Notes under the pieces: generated by a model
Database searches by the model: none
Told to the model about the DNA's origin: nothing
Seen by the model: the letters and a program-made list of their open reading frames with translations, nothing else
Program-made: the position numbers and the translations under genes
Source of the DNA: Sphingobacterium arenae
Lineage (GTDB): Bacteria; Bacteroidota; Bacteroidia; Sphingobacteriales; Sphingobacteriaceae
Direction: 5' to 3'
Length of the DNA: 64,000 nt
NCBI RefSeq assembly: GCF_014692505.1
Contig: NZ_JACNYK010000004.1
Coordinates: 310,001 to 374,000, forward strand
Shown here: piece by piece, positions 63,626 through 64,000 of the stretch
Position numbering within the stretch: position 1 is the stretch's first letter
How the letters are laid out: each line of letters starts with the position of its first letter

Positions 63626-64000
63626 ATGATGAATAAAAATAAAACAGATAAAATTATTGTAAGCCTAACCAAATGGCTGGGAATTGCCTTATTCGTAGGA
63701 ATTATTATTTGGGGAGCTACCTATTTCTTAAAAGGATATCGCTATGAACAAACTAATGATGCACAGGTAGATGCTTATCTCTCACCGATAAACGCAAAAG
63801 TGGGTGGCTATATCAGCAAAATATATTATAAGGACAATCAGCTTGTCAAAAAAGGTGATACACTTGTTGTCATTGAGTTGGACGAGTATGGACTGAAAAA
63901 AGATGCTGCATCAGCAGAACTCATGAGTTCACACGCCAAATTACCGATTTTGACGGCGAACGAAGAAACGCAACTTAAAACTATTGAGGTTATAAAAGCA
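63626..64000 (+). CDS. HlyD/EmrA family membrane fusion protein (partial)
   Basis: The first 125 codons of a periplasmic adaptor, cut by the window end. A cytoplasmic start (MMNKNKTDKIIVSLTKW) precedes one membrane segment (about 17-37), then TNDAQVDAYLSPINAKVGGY and the lipoyl-like half motif DNQLVKKGDTLVVIELDEY. This is the EmrA-type branch, so the next gene is probably a DHA2-type major facilitator exporter. ATG at 63629 is an equal alternative start. It lies 7 bp after the TolC gene. Confidence 0.92.
   Translation, partial: MMNKNKTDKIIVSLTKWLGIALFVGIIIWGATYFLKGYRYEQTNDAQVDAYLSPINAKVGGYISKIYYKDNQLVKKGDTLVVIELDEYGLKKDAASAELMSSHAKLPILTANEETQLKTIEVIKA

Noticed and set aside
1..64000. CRISPR arrays, tRNA and rRNA genes, integrase or attachment sites
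   Set aside because: None seen; the only short repeats are the double dyads and the gene scars described.

Overview
The window looks like chromosome of a Bacteroidota bacterium, most probably a member of the Sphingobacteriaceae; the genus cannot be assigned by eye. The grounds are four TonB-dependent receptor systems (three of them SusC/SusD pairs), two ECF sigma/FecR pairs, two giant hybrid two-component regulators, many lipoproteins, and promoters with the Bacteroidota -7 box TAnnTTTG. No tRNA, rRNA, CRISPR array or intact mobile element was seen.

Layout. 1-0.8 kb: DUF4260 gene (cut by the window edge) and a Crp/Fnr regulator. 0.9-11.3 kb: sigma factor, FecR, SusC with an STN signalling domain, SusD, DUF4843 lipoprotein, PKD-like lipoprotein and a TlpA thioredoxin, an uptake system controlled by cell-surface signalling. 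11.4-12 kb: YdeI-family gene, ending at a strong shared terminator. 12-18.6 kb: a second SusC/SusD/FecR operon with its sigma factor divergent. 18.7-20.7 kb: a metal-dependent hydrolase among remnants of at least five genes. 20.7-32.1 kb: a hybrid regulator downstream of an operon of TonB receptor, two paralogous beta-helix lipoproteins and a purple-acid-phosphatase-like enzyme, probably for a phosphorylated nutrient. 32.5-36.1 kb: a divergent lipoprotein and a His-rich TonB receptor, probably for zinc, with two palindromes between them. 36.1-39.1 kb: an NmrA/HxlR/quinone-reductase/AraC stress module. 39.1-39.9 kb: MtfA-like peptidase. 40-55.7 kb: a polysaccharide utilisation locus (GH105, discoidin lipoprotein, GH76, SusD, SusC, GH97) with a divergent hybrid regulator. 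55.7-58.5 kb: a cholesterol-dependent-cytolysin-like lipoprotein, a gene broken by a stop codon, and fragments of TerC, PepSY and IS4-transposase genes. 58.5-64 kb: an AT-rich block with an FAD monooxygenase, two AraC regulators, a DinB protein, and a TolC/HlyD efflux system cut by the window end.

The most interesting points are: (1) a lipoprotein that follows the CDC pore-forming family through domains 1-3 and stops where the cholesterol-binding domain 4 should begin; (2) short duplicated scars linking distant parts of the window (84 bp of the YdeI gene at 36.1 kb; a collapsed quinone-reductase/AraC pair at 18.7 kb); (3) a repeated regulatory-looking element, two 15-bp dyads 23 bp apart, at 18.7, 32.4 and 58.3 kb; (4) two gene graveyards. 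All family assignments were made by reading motifs; no database search was run.
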